From Clostridiales bacterium (lineage in GTDB: Bacteria; Bacillota; Clostridia; Christensenellales; DTU072): a stretch of DNA of 48,836 nt. Made by a program: the position numbers and the translations under genes. Where the stretch lies: NCBI GenBank assembly GCA_012799455.1, contig JAAZLE010000039.1:1-48836 (forward strand), read 5' to 3'. Of this stretch, positions 17,645 through 27,743 are shown piece by piece (the stretch's first letter is position 1; each line of letters starts with the position of its first letter). The notes under the pieces are model-generated. The model did no database searches. It was not told where the DNA came from and saw only the letters and a list, made by a program, of their open reading frames with translations.

Positions 17645-18715
17645 ATGATTAACAGATTACAAACAATGAAAGAAAGATATGAAGAGCTTGGTGAGCTAAT
17701 AGGACTTCCTGAGATCGTTGCAAGACAGGATGAATGGCAAAAACTAGTTAAGGAACATAGCCAGTTAATGCCTATAGTCACTGCGTTTGAAGAATATTTA
17801 AAATATTCTGAAGACATGGAAGTTTGTAGCGAAATGATGCATGGTAAAGATAGAGAAATGGCTGAGCTTGCTGAAATAGAATACTACGAAATTAGAGATA
17901 AAAAGGATGCAAAGGAGTTAGAACTTAAGACATTATTACTACCAGTAGATCCGATGGATGAGAAAAACGTTATCATCGAAATTAGAGCAGGTGCAGGTGG
18001 TGAAGAAGCGGGGCTGTTTGGTACGGAACTTATGCGCATGTACAAAAGATTTGCAGAAAGAATGAATTGGTCGGTAGAGGATATAAACATTAACATGACC
18101 GAGCTTGGGGGCGTTAAAGAAGTATCTTTCTTAATAAAAGGACAAGGTGCATATTCTAAAATAAAGTACGAAAGTGGAGTTCATAGGGTGCAAAGAGTGC
18201 CGGCAACTGAAAGTCAAGGTAGAGTACATACCTCAACCATCACTGTAGCAGTGCTTCCAGAACTTGAGGATACCGATATAGAAATTAATGAAAAAGAGTT
18301 TAAAATAGATACATTTAGAAGTAGCGGTGCAGGTGGACAGCATGTCAATAAAACCGAAAGTGCAATCAGGATAACCCACTTAGTTACAGGGCTAGTAGTT
18401 GAATGCCAAGATGAAAGATCTCAGCTTAAAAATAAAGATAGGGCCTGGAAAATAATGAGAGCTAAACTATATGAGCAAGCACGTGAAAAGCAGGAAAAAG
18501 AATATGCTGAAACAAGAAGAATGCAGGTTGGAATGGGTGATAGAAGTGAAAGAATAAGAACGTATAACTATCCACAGGGAAGAGTTACCGATCACCGCAT
18601 AAATAAAACCATGTATAGTTTAAGTGAGTTTCTAGATGGCGATATGTTTGAAATGTTAGAAGCTTTGGCTGTCGCAGATCAAGCAGAAAAGCTCGCCTCA
18701 CATAACGAAGAATAG
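17645..18715 (+). CDS. prfA: Peptide chain release factor 1
   Basis: GAGGEEAGLFGTELMRMY; GGQ motif FRSSGAGGQHVNKTESAIR. Confidence 0.96.
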   Translation: MINRLQTMKERYEELGELIGLPEIVARQDEWQKLVKEHSQLMPIVTAFEEYLKYSEDMEVCSEMMHGKDREMAELAEIEYYEIRDKKDAKELELKTLLLPVDPMDEKNVIIEIRAGAGGEEAGLFGTELMRMYKRFAERMNWSVEDININMTELGGVKEVSFLIKGQGAYSKIKYESGVHRVQRVPATESQGRVHTSTITVAVLPELEDTDIEINEKEFKIDTFRSSGAGGQHVNKTESAIRITHLVTGLVVECQDERSQLKNKDRAWKIMRAKLYEQAREKQEKEYAETRRMQVGMGDRSERIRTYNYPQGRVTDHRINKTMYSLSEFLDGDMFEMLEALAVADQAEKLASHNEE

Positions 18716-18782
18716 AAAGATTTTACATTTATTTTGCACTAAAATGCATAAAGCAGGTGTTTTTATGTGTTTTAGTCACTAA

Positions 18783-18814
18783 AAAGGTCGCATAATTTCA
18801 ATGCGACTTTAATT
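18783..18814 (+). terminator. Terminator after prfA
   Basis: aggtcgcataatttcaatgcgacttt. Confidence 0.65.
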
Positions 18815-18949
18815 AGTTGTCTTTTTATTAAATATTAATATATAATACTTTCACTGCTTTGTTATATTGAATGCTAAATTAGTTTATTAACATCATTTAT
18901 GCGGTTTTAAGTACTAGTGAGTCTTTTAGTTTACGAAAGGGAAATCAAA

Positions 18950-18976
18950 ATGTTATTTGGCGAAATGCCAGATTAA
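18950..18976 (+). other. Putative 8-codon upstream ORF MLFGEMPD*
   Basis: RBS-like gaaaggg 8 nt upstream of ATG; stop TAA abuts the aagagg RBS of the downstream gene. Confidence 0.3.
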
Positions 18977-18986
18977 GAGGTATCAA

Positions 18987-20393
18987 ATGAAAGATCATGT
19001 ATTTTACAACGAGAGTATGAATTTACTGGAAACACATAACTTTACGCACGAACTTCAGGACGTAAAAACCCCTAGGTTGTTTAGAGAAATGTTCCCATAT
19101 ACAGAAGTACCCAAAATCCTTTTTAACTTTACACACGTTCCTATGAACTGTCCTGAAGAAATATGGATGACAGATACAACCTTTAGAGATGGTCAACAAG
19201 CTGTTACTCCCTTTACAGTTGAACAAATTGTACACATATTTAAACTGCTATCTAAACTAGGCGGGCCTAATGGGCTTGTAAGGCAAAGTGAGTTTTTTAT
19301 ATATACTGAAAAAGATCAAGAAGCCGTTAGAAGGGTACAAGACTTAGGGTTAAGGTATCCTGAAGTAACAACTTGGATAAGGGCAAATCCGAAAGATTTC
19401 CAATTAGTAAAGGAAATGGGTGTAGAAGAAACTGGTATTTTAGTGTCATGTTCTGACTATCATATTTTTAAGAAAATGAACTTAACCAGAAGCCAGGCTA
19501 TCGAAAAATACTTAGGTGTTGTTAAGCAAGCAATTGATGCAGGAATTAAACCAAGATGTCATTTTGAAGACATAACAAGAGCTGACTATTATGGATTTGT
19601 AGTTCCCTTTGCTGCCAAGTTAAAAGAACTAATGGACGAAAGTGGTGTGCCAATTAAGATTCGTTGTTGCGATACGATGGGGTTAGGTGTAAGTTTCCCA
19701 GGAACTGCGATGCCAAGAAGCGTGCAAGGTATAATTTATGGACTTCATCACTATGCAGATTTTCCATCTTCACTTTTGGAATGGCATGGTCATAATGACT
19801 TTTATAAAGTTGTAACTAACTCCACTACAGCATGGCTATACGGTGCAAGTGCAGTTAACTGTTCAATATTTGGAATAGGTGAAAGAACGGGTAATTGTCC
19901 TCTTGAAGCAATGGCAATGGAATATGCTTCTATTAGAGGCACAACAAATGGTATGGACTTATCCGTAATTACAGAAATAGCAGATTACTATCAAAAAGAC
20001 ATGGGATATAAGATTCCATCTAGAACACCTTTTGTAGGCAGGTTGTTTAATGTAACAAAAGCGGGCATTCACGCAGATGGACTTTTAAAAGATCAAGAAA
20101 TATATAATATTTTTGATACGCAAACCATTTTAAATAGACCACCTCTAGTCGTTATTGACGTGCATTCCGGTCTTGCAGGCATTGCATTTTGGATAAACTC
20201 TTATTTCGGGTTGACAGGCGAGATGGTTGTTGACAAAAAAGAAGAAATGATAGTAGAAATTAATTCAATTATACAAGGAATGTATGCCGAAGGCAGAGTA
20301 ACATCAATATCCGATGAAGAAATGGTTGCGATGATAGATAGAATTGATCCAACAAGACTTAGAAAGTTTTTGAAGCATAAAAAAATAAATTAA
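18987..20393 (+). CDS. Isopropylmalate/homocitrate synthase-like protein, candidate Re-citrate synthase
   Basis: TDTTFRDGQQAVTPFTVEQIVHIF, RCHFEDITRADYYGF, LEWHGHNDFYK, GERTGNCPLEAM; ATG at 18987 with RBS aagagg preferred over TTG at 18957. Confidence 0.75.
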   Translation: MKDHVFYNESMNLLETHNFTHELQDVKTPRLFREMFPYTEVPKILFNFTHVPMNCPEEIWMTDTTFRDGQQAVTPFTVEQIVHIFKLLSKLGGPNGLVRQSEFFIYTEKDQEAVRRVQDLGLRYPEVTTWIRANPKDFQLVKEMGVEETGILVSCSDYHIFKKMNLTRSQAIEKYLGVVKQAIDAGIKPRCHFEDITRADYYGFVVPFAAKLKELMDESGVPIKIRCCDTMGLGVSFPGTAMPRSVQGIIYGLHHYADFPSSLLEWHGHNDFYKVVTNSTTAWLYGASAVNCSIFGIGERTGNCPLEAMAMEYASIRGTTNGMDLSVITEIADYYQKDMGYKIPSRTPFVGRLFNVTKAGIHADGLLKDQEIYNIFDTQTILNRPPLVVIDVHSGLAGIAFWINSYFGLTGEMVVDKKEEMIVEINSIIQGMYAEGRVTSISDEEMVAMIDRIDPTRLRKFLKHKKIN

Positions 20394-20432
20394 ACCCAAG
20401 TTTTAAGCATTTTATTAAAACAGTAGTCTATT

Positions 20433-20511
20433 AGTGTGTCAGTTGTGTCATAGTAGTGCAACGGTAGATGGGCTCTTGTGTGTTAAAGGTAAGTGTAAAT
20501 TTCGATAGTTT
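20433..20511 (+). mobile_element. Solo IS30-type element end (relic)
   Basis: agtgtgtcagttgtgtcatagtagtgcaacggtagatgggctc...ggtaagtgtaaatttcgatag closely matches the IS left end at 47064-47139. Confidence 0.75.
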
Positions 20512-20597
20512 ATTATTGGTGCTATTTTGCAATGCCTCTTGAAATAATGATAAAAAATGCTAGAATATAGATATAACAATTTTTTGTGAGGATTTTT

Positions 20598-21011
20598 ATG
20601 ATAAAAATTATTTACGGTGCAAAGGGTTCGGGTAAGACAAAGGAAATTATAGAAGCAGCTAACAAAAGAATTGAAACTGACCAGCTTGGAGACACCGTTT
20701 TTATAGCAGACACATCTAGGTACATACACGACATAAAATATCAAATAAGATTCACTAATACAAAAGAAACTAATATTACGACAGAAGATGGCTTTTTAGG
20801 ATTTGTTCAAGGAATGCTAGAAGCTAATTATGACATTCGGTACTTCTATGTAGATGGAGTTGCTAGAATGATAGATAAACCAATAGAAGAAATGGAAGGG
20901 TTTTTGTTAAAGTTAGAACAAGTAGCACAAAAGACAGAGGCTACATTTGTATTAACTATATCTAGAGACCTAGAAGATCTACCAGATTTCATAAGGAAAT
21001 ATATAAAATAA
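20598..21011 (+). CDS. Small P-loop ATPase-like protein
   Basis: Walker A YGAKGSGKTKEI; RBS tgtgagga upstream of ATG 20598; overlaps start of thrC. Confidence 0.65.
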   Translation: MIKIIYGAKGSGKTKEIIEAANKRIETDQLGDTVFIADTSRYIHDIKYQIRFTNTKETNITTEDGFLGFVQGMLEANYDIRYFYVDGVARMIDKPIEEMEGFLLKLEQVAQKTEATFVLTISRDLEDLPDFIRKYIK

Positions 21012-22486
21012 TGGAATATATTAGTACTAGAGGCGGTGCAGGTGTATCTGCAGGGACTGCCATTTTAAAAGGTATTGCTGACGACGGTGGACTATATGTC
21101 CCGTCGTCATTTCCAGTATTAACCAAAGAGTTAATGAAGGAAATGATAGAAATGGAGTATTATGAGCGTGCTGCTGAAATACTCAGTATGTATTTAACTG
21201 ACTACACTAAAGAAGAAATTTTAGAGTATGCTGAAAAAGCATATAGTAGGTTTGATGGAGACCCAGCACCAGTTATAAAGATAGAAGATATTTATTTACT
21301 GGAACTTTTCCATGGACCAACTAGCGCATTTAAGGATATCGCATTGACAATACTTCCTTACCTTATGCATGCTGCAAGAGTTAAGTCTGGCGAAAAGGGA
21401 AAAACCCTTATTTTAGTGGCAACTTCTGGGGACACTGGAAAGGCAGCTTTAGAGGGGTTTAAAGATGTTGAGGGAACTGAGATAGTAGTGCTTTACCCTG
21501 CTAAAGGCGTTTCTGAATTACAAAAACTACAAATGCAAGTATCCGAAGGGGAAAATGTGCATGTAATAGGTATTAGTGGTAATTTTGATGAAGCCCAGAC
21601 TCTGGTGAAAAACATATTTAATAGTAAAGAAGCAAACGAAAAGTTTAAAAAACTTGGGTATAGTTTAAGTTCGGCTAACTCCATTAACTGGGGTAGATTA
21701 GTTCCGCAAATAGTGTATTACATATCTGCATACTTAGACATGTTAGGATGTGACGAAATTAAATGGGGCGAAAAAATTAATGTTGTAGTTCCAACGGGGA
21801 ATTTTGGTAACATTTTAGCTGCATACTATGCTATGAAAATGGGTCTTCCGATTAAAAAATTAATTGTAGCAAGTAATAGTAACAACGTGCTAACAGACTT
21901 TTTTAATGATGGAAAATATGATGCAAATCGCACTTTTCATAAGACCATAAGCCCCTCTATGGATATACTGGTATCATCAAATTTAGAAAGGTTACTTTTT
22001 GAGTTCGCTGGAAGAGATCCCAAAATTGTTAAAAAATGGATGGAAGAACTAAAAACAAAAGGTGAATATACGATAGATAAAGCTGAACTGGCAAAAAAAC
22101 TCCCAGAGTTTGTGGGATATATGTCCTCTGAGGAAGACACAAAAGATGGGATACTTGCATTTTATGATATGACTGATTATGTGTTAGACCCACATACTGC
22201 TGTAGCGGTTAATGCCTGTTATGATTATCAGTACGATACCAATGATAAAACTAAAACGTTGGTCGTTTCTACTGCTAGCCCGTATAAATTTTCGAAAGAT
22301 GTGTTTGAAATAATTACAGGTAAAAAAGAGCCAAATGCTATAAATGCTATGAAGCGCTTATATGATTATGTATTAATCGATGTTCCAAGCAACTTATTAG
22401 AACTTGATATGATGGAGATTTTACATGATATCGAGGTCGATACTCAAGATGCAGAAAAGACCATTTTTTCTGTTTTGAAAAAGTAG
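21011..22486 (+). CDS. thrC: Threonine synthase
   Basis: YISTRGGAGVSAGTAILKGIADDGGLYVP; PLP lysine region GPTSAFKDIALTILP; VATSGDTGKAALEGF. Confidence 0.93.
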   Translation: MEYISTRGGAGVSAGTAILKGIADDGGLYVPSSFPVLTKELMKEMIEMEYYERAAEILSMYLTDYTKEEILEYAEKAYSRFDGDPAPVIKIEDIYLLELFHGPTSAFKDIALTILPYLMHAARVKSGEKGKTLILVATSGDTGKAALEGFKDVEGTEIVVLYPAKGVSELQKLQMQVSEGENVHVIGISGNFDEAQTLVKNIFNSKEANEKFKKLGYSLSSANSINWGRLVPQIVYYISAYLDMLGCDEIKWGEKINVVVPTGNFGNILAAYYAMKMGLPIKKLIVASNSNNVLTDFFNDGKYDANRTFHKTISPSMDILVSSNLERLLFEFAGRDPKIVKKWMEELKTKGEYTIDKAELAKKLPEFVGYMSSEEDTKDGILAFYDMTDYVLDPHTAVAVNACYDYQYDTNDKTKTLVVSTASPYKFSKDVFEIITGKKEPNAINAMKRLYDYVLIDVPSNLLELDMMEILHDIEVDTQDAEKTIFSVLKK

Positions 22487-22623
22487 GAACGTAAGCTAAA
22501 ATAAGTCGTTATACGTTAATATTATAACCGTATTTTTTAAAGCCCCATTAATAACTTGAATATTTATGCTTTAGCCTTTAAAATATTAAGGATTAATATA
22601 AGCTATTTTTTAGGAGTTAAAAA

Positions 22624-23646
22624 ATGACCGAGAATAAACCAGAAAGAAAACCTATACTATATAGTGGCATACAGCCCACGGGAGATTTAAATTTAGGAAC
22701 ATATATTGGCGCTGTACATAACTGGTTAAAAATTCAAGATGATTATTTATCCATTTACGGGATAGCTGATTTACATGCTCTCACAGTTAGAAGAAATCCA
22801 CAAGAGTTTAGAAAAACTACGTGGTCACTTTTTGCGCAGTATGTTGCATGTGGTTTAGATCCAGAAAAATCAATATTATATTTTCAATCTCATGTACATC
22901 AACATGCTGAATTATCCTGGATACTAGGATGTTATACATATATTGGGGAATTGCAGCGTATGACTCAGTATAAAGATAAGTCTGCACAGCACTCTGATAA
23001 TTTAAACATTGGTCTTTTAGACTATCCTGTCTTAATGGCAGCGGATATTTTACTATACCAAGCAAATGTAGTTCCAGTAGGAGTAGATCAAAAACAGCAT
23101 TTAGAATTAACTAGAGATATAGCCATAAGGTTTAATAATGCATATGGAGATACTTTTGTTGTGCCTGAAGGTAACTTTGGAAGTTTAGGTGATAAAAAGA
23201 TTTGTAGCCTACAAGACCCTACAAAAAAGATGAGCAAATCCGATCCTAATCCAGATAGCATAATTAGCATCGTTGAAACTCCGGACCAAATTATGAAAAA
23301 AATAAGAAGAGCGGTAACTGATTCAGAAGCAGTTGTAGAATATAGAGAAGATAAACCAGGAGTTTCTAACCTTCTAGAAATCTTTAGCGCTATGAGTGGA
23401 AGGGGTATAGATGATTTAGTGAAAGAGTATCATACTGCTGGGTATAAGACCTTTAAAGAAGCTGTAGGCGAATCTATTGTTGAAAAAATGCGCCCAATCA
23501 GAGAAGAGTACGAAAGATTAATGCAAGATAAAAACCACCTCATTGATTTAGCTAGCCAAGGTGCAGAGCGCGCTGCATATTTAGCAGAAAAAACGTTAGC
23601 TAAAGTAAAAAGGAAAATAGGACTTACAGATCTTAAGAAAAAATAG
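22624..23646 (+). CDS. trpS: Tryptophanyl-tRNA synthetase
   Basis: SGIQPTGDLNLGTYIGAVHNW; KMSKSDPN motif. Confidence 0.96.
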   Translation: MTENKPERKPILYSGIQPTGDLNLGTYIGAVHNWLKIQDDYLSIYGIADLHALTVRRNPQEFRKTTWSLFAQYVACGLDPEKSILYFQSHVHQHAELSWILGCYTYIGELQRMTQYKDKSAQHSDNLNIGLLDYPVLMAADILLYQANVVPVGVDQKQHLELTRDIAIRFNNAYGDTFVVPEGNFGSLGDKKICSLQDPTKKMSKSDPNPDSIISIVETPDQIMKKIRRAVTDSEAVVEYREDKPGVSNLLEIFSAMSGRGIDDLVKEYHTAGYKTFKEAVGESIVEKMRPIREEYERLMQDKNHLIDLASQGAERAAYLAEKTLAKVKRKIGLTDLKKK

Positions 23647-23669
23647 ATTAAAACTTAAAGGGTGTTGAG

Positions 23670-24545
23670 TTGTTTGGATATGTAAAAGCGGATAAACCCA
23701 ATATGTTGATTAAAGATCATACTGAATACAAGGCGTATTATTGTGGTCTATGTAAAAGCATCGCAAAGAAAAACCCTCAATTTATGAGGATGTCCGTAAA
23801 TTTTGATATTGTTGCTCTTAGTTTAATAGCACATAACTATGCAAAATTTAAACCCACCGCCAAACTAGGCAGGTGTGTAATTCACCCAATTAGTAAAAAA
23901 TTCCCCATTTTAGAACATAATGAAATACAAGCACGCATAGTGGATATAAACACTATTTTAGGTTATTACAAACTTAAAGATGATGTAGCTGATGAAAAGG
24001 GATTAAAGAAAAAAATTGCTAAGTTGTATGTAAGGCCAAAATATAAAAGGGCAGCAAAAAGGATGCCTGAATTCGATAATGCTTTAAGTAAAATATATAA
24101 TGATTTTGATGAGATACAAAAAAGCGAGACAATAACAAATAAGCTACCAGCACTTCTAAACAAGTCTGCTGAGATGCTTATTGCTGTAGGCAAGGCAGCA
24201 TGTCCTAACTATGATGAGCCACTTATAGATTTTTGTGACAACTTGGGGCGCTGGATATATTTAATAGATGCATATGACGATATGGAAAAGGATACAAAGA
24301 AGAAAAGCTTTAACCCACTTCTTAAAACGAATTACGATTTAACAGAAGAAGATTTAGATAAAATTACTATTATGGTAGAAGCTAATCTCAAGGAATATAT
24401 AGCTCGTATGAAAGAAGCATATGACCTTATGGATATAACAATATCCGAAGGGGCACTATCTAATGTGGTATACATGGGACTAAATGCAGAAACAGATGCG
24501 GTGTTAAAAAACAGAGGTAAAGCTTGTAAAATCACATTGCTGTAA
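23670..24545 (+). CDS. DUF5685-like protein
   Basis: TTG start; MFGYVKADKPNMLIKDHTEYKAYYCGLCKSIAKK...; family recognition only. Confidence 0.65.
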   Translation: MFGYVKADKPNMLIKDHTEYKAYYCGLCKSIAKKNPQFMRMSVNFDIVALSLIAHNYAKFKPTAKLGRCVIHPISKKFPILEHNEIQARIVDINTILGYYKLKDDVADEKGLKKKIAKLYVRPKYKRAAKRMPEFDNALSKIYNDFDEIQKSETITNKLPALLNKSAEMLIAVGKAACPNYDEPLIDFCDNLGRWIYLIDAYDDMEKDTKKKSFNPLLKTNYDLTEEDLDKITIMVEANLKEYIARMKEAYDLMDITISEGALSNVVYMGLNAETDAVLKNRGKACKITLL

Positions 24546-24644
24546 TAACTTATTTACCTGGATTTATACAAAATAGGGTAAATAATATAGTAAGTGGCAG
24601 CGGGTTATGATATAATCTACAAATATAGAAAGGAAGGAAATATT

Positions 24645-25307
24645 ATGCAAAAATCCCCATTTGAAATTTTAGGCGTAAAAGAAAATGTGACTCAAGAAGA
24701 ACTTTATCGTGCGTACAAAAAAGAAAGATCAAAGTATGATGAAATGAGGTTCGAACCAGGCGAAAGGGGAGCAGAGGCATGCGCTAGAATAGATGAAATT
24801 GAACTTGCATACAGAGATGCAAAAGATATCTTAGCAGCCGTTTCAGTGGTAGAGGCTGAGGTAGTTGTAGATGGCGTGACTGGTAATCGCTTAGATACAG
24901 CCGACCAGTTAATTAAAGAGAAAAAGTACAATGAAGCAAGAGCTGTTTTAGATTCCATAGATTACAAAAACGGCCAATGGTATTATTTAAGCTCCATAAT
25001 AAATTATGCACAAGGCAATAAAGAGGCTGCAAAAGACGACTTAGAAAAGGCAGTCAACGAAGAGCCAACAAACGAAAGATATAAGTCAGCACTAAATAGA
25101 TTAAATGCCAAAATGGCTGGTGGTCCTGGGGCAAATAGAACGGAATATTACGCAAGAGAAGGTGGTCAGTCTCCATATACAAACAGGCATACTGATAGAG
25201 GCGAGGCACCACGTAGAGGGGTTGGCCCTTGCGATATATGTGCAGGGCTACTTTGTGCAGATTGTTGCTGTGAATGTATGGGTGGAGACTTAATTAGTTG
25301 TTGCTAA
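24645..25307 (+). CDS. J-domain-containing protein with cysteine-rich C terminus
   Basis: SPFEILGVKENVTQEELYRAYKKER; TPR-like middle; C-term CDICAGLLCADCCCECMGGDLISCC; RBS gaaaggaagg before ATG 24645. Confidence 0.75.
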   Translation: MQKSPFEILGVKENVTQEELYRAYKKERSKYDEMRFEPGERGAEACARIDEIELAYRDAKDILAAVSVVEAEVVVDGVTGNRLDTADQLIKEKKYNEARAVLDSIDYKNGQWYYLSSIINYAQGNKEAAKDDLEKAVNEEPTNERYKSALNRLNAKMAGGPGANRTEYYAREGGQSPYTNRHTDRGEAPRRGVGPCDICAGLLCADCCCECMGGDLISCC

Positions 25308-25350
25308 GCTTTCCTTACCTTAGACATAGTAAGTAAAAAATACAGACACA

Positions 25351-26046
25351 ATGAAAAAAAATAGAATATTTGGTCATAGTATCGCATTGGCAGGAATAGG
25401 CGCTGCCATATCATTAGGCGCGGTTATCGCGTCTTTTTATATTCAACAAGTATCGATAACACTAAATATTATTGCTGTAGTTGGAATAATGCTTCCACTA
25501 TCAAAAGAGTACTATAAAGAAGCTATACTTGCTTACGCAGCAACATGTCTTCTTGGTGGCATATTTGCAAATATCCACATATTATCATTTGTTTTCGGGG
25601 GCGCATATGCCATATATACGGTAATGGTATATAACCAAAAAATAAAGCTTCATATAGTTATATGTTGGCTAATTAAAATAGCATATGCAATCTTTGTGTT
25701 TTTTATAATGTATTACTTAGCAAAAGTTTTTGTAATTAATTTTGAAAAACTTAACACAATAATAGATCTTAGTAGCAATACAAAGGTGCAAATATATGTG
25801 ATGTTCAACATAATATTTGTAATATTGTTTATACTCTACGATATTGGACTAATATTTATGTATAAATTAACCATTAAAACAATGGAAAGAGTACTTCCAA
25901 CGAAAGGCAACAAGTCTAAAGAAGATAAAATAGAAGACGGTGAAGGTAGTCCGTATGGAGATGATTATATAGAAGACGAAGAAGTTTCTAATCAAAAGGA
26001 AATAGATAATAAAGACCCAGATGATAATCAAGACAAGCAAGCATAA
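25351..26046 (+). CDS. Multi-pass membrane protein with acidic C-terminal tail
   Basis: Hydrophobic segments followed by EDKIEDGEGSPYGDDYIEDEE... Confidence 0.5.
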   Translation: MKKNRIFGHSIALAGIGAAISLGAVIASFYIQQVSITLNIIAVVGIMLPLSKEYYKEAILAYAATCLLGGIFANIHILSFVFGGAYAIYTVMVYNQKIKLHIVICWLIKIAYAIFVFFIMYYLAKVFVINFEKLNTIIDLSSNTKVQIYVMFNIIFVILFILYDIGLIFMYKLTIKTMERVLPTKGNKSKEDKIEDGEGSPYGDDYIEDEEVSNQKEIDNKDPDDNQDKQA

Positions 26047-26142
26047 GCTTTGTCACCTAATATAAGGGTAATTATAACTGCAAAAGATACATATTTGACA
26101 TCAAACTAGTGTGTATATAAAATTTAAGGTAAAGGTAATAAT

Positions 26143-26823
26143 ATGAGCATTGTAACTATAGGAAATGATTGGGATAAGCTTTTAAGAGAGTCTTTCGAAA
26201 GCGATTGGTATCAGGAACTTAGACAGTTTCTCATTGATGAGTATACTAATGAAACTATATATCCCAATATGTATGATTTATACAATGCTATTCGTACTAC
26301 ATCGTATGAAAATACCAGGGTTGTAATAATAGGTCAAGACCCGTATCATGGTCCAGGACAAGCACATGGATACTGTTTTTCTGTTAAGCCTGGGGTACAG
26401 CCCCCGCCATCTTTAAAAAATATATTTCAAGAGATAAATAATGATTTAGGTATCAAAACTCCAAATAATGGGTGTCTAATACCTTGGGCAGAGCAAGGTG
26501 TATTATTATTAAATGCTATTTTAACTGTTAGAAAATCCAGCCCATTATCACACAAAGGAAAGGGTTGGGAAAAATTGACAGATAAGATTATTTCGCTTTT
26601 AAATGATAGAGAAGATCCTGTAATATTTTTGTTATGGGGCGCTCCTGCAAGGGCTAAAAAAGCACTGATTACAAACCAGAGACATTATGTTTTAGAAGCA
26701 CCGCACCCATCTCCTCTGTCTGCATATGCAGGTTTTTTCGGGTGTAAACATTTTTCAAAGACTAACAGTCTACTTGCACTTCTTGGTAAGCAACAAATAG
26801 ACTGGCAAATACCGGATGTATAA
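26143..26823 (+). CDS. ung: Uracil-DNA glycosylase family 1
   Basis: VVIIGQDPYHGPGQAHGYCFSV; HPSPLSAYAGFFGCKHFSKTN. Confidence 0.95.
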   Translation: MSIVTIGNDWDKLLRESFESDWYQELRQFLIDEYTNETIYPNMYDLYNAIRTTSYENTRVVIIGQDPYHGPGQAHGYCFSVKPGVQPPPSLKNIFQEINNDLGIKTPNNGCLIPWAEQGVLLLNAILTVRKSSPLSHKGKGWEKLTDKIISLLNDREDPVIFLLWGAPARAKKALITNQRHYVLEAPHPSPLSAYAGFFGCKHFSKTNSLLALLGKQQIDWQIPDV

Positions 26824-26844
26824 AGATTTAATAGGGGTAGTAAT

Positions 26845-27573
26845 ATGGATTTTAAAAAGGAAGTTGAACATAGAGTCCAATGGATAAAAGATGTTATTAA
26901 AAGTGCTGGTGCAAAAGGTATCGTACTTGGCATGAGTGGTGGCAAGGATTGTGCTCTTGTTGGCATATTAGCCAAAATGGCAACGCCAAACGTAGTAGGA
27001 ATAGTTATGCCATGTGAATCATCTAAAAACTATAAAGAGGATAGAGATGATGCAATTTCGCTTTGTAATAAATTCGATATACAAGTAGAGGAGGTAGATC
27101 TTACAAATATAAAGAAGTTATTCAGGCAAGTCTTAGAGCCTTTAGCTCCAGAAAATCCACCCATCGCATATGAAAATATAAACCCAAGGCTTAGAATGAT
27201 AACGCTGTATAACTATGCTCAACGTAAAGGCTATCTAGTGGCTGGGACCGGCAATAAAAGTGAAAGAACTATGGGGTATTTCACTAAGTGGGGAGATGGC
27301 GCATATGATTTAAATCCCATTGGTGATCTTGTGGTTAGCGAAATATATGAGTTGCTTGAGTATTTAGGTTGTCCAGAAAATATCATTAAAAAAGCGCCTT
27401 CAGCAGGTTTATATGAAGGGCAAACTGATGAAATTGATATGGGTATAAAATATGAAGATTTAGATAGATATATTCTTACGGGAGTTGGAGCAAAAGAAAA
27501 CATTGAAAAAATAGAATCCACATTTAAAAAGACTGAGCACAAACGAAATATCGGAAGAATTTATCCTAATTGA
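26845..27573 (+). CDS. nadE: NAD+ synthase, ammonia-dependent
   Basis: VLGMSGGKDCALV; GTGNKSERTMGYFTKWGDGAYDLNPIGDL. Confidence 0.93.
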   Translation: MDFKKEVEHRVQWIKDVIKSAGAKGIVLGMSGGKDCALVGILAKMATPNVVGIVMPCESSKNYKEDRDDAISLCNKFDIQVEEVDLTNIKKLFRQVLEPLAPENPPIAYENINPRLRMITLYNYAQRKGYLVAGTGNKSERTMGYFTKWGDGAYDLNPIGDLVVSEIYELLEYLGCPENIIKKAPSAGLYEGQTDEIDMGIKYEDLDRYILTGVGAKENIEKIESTFKKTEHKRNIGRIYPN

Positions 27574-27664
27574 TAATAAAATCAAAAATAATTCGGTTTT
27601 GATGCAGTGTTTCAGTAAAAAATGCAATTTTTTAGATAATCAGTTATTAAATGGTAGTGATTTT

Positions 27665-27680
27665 CGCGTATATATACGCG
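27665..27680. promoter_or_regulatory. Perfect 16-bp palindrome CGCGTATATATACGCG
   Basis: Read directly; in the intergenic region upstream of the hydrogenase operon. Confidence 0.5.
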
Positions 27681-27728
27681 TAAACTAATAATAAAGAAGA
27701 AGTTTTTCACTAGTCAACGATTAAATCG

Positions 27729-27743
27729 TGTGATATAATCACA
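27729..27743 (+). promoter_or_regulatory. Palindrome TGTGATATAATCACA overlapping a TATAAT -10 element
   Basis: Read directly; resembles Rex/CRP-type half sites TGTGA..TCACA. Confidence 0.5.

Noticed and set aside
22487-22623. T-box or trp leader upstream of trpS
   Set aside because: No T-box motif (TGGNACCGCG-like) or terminator/antiterminator pair visible.
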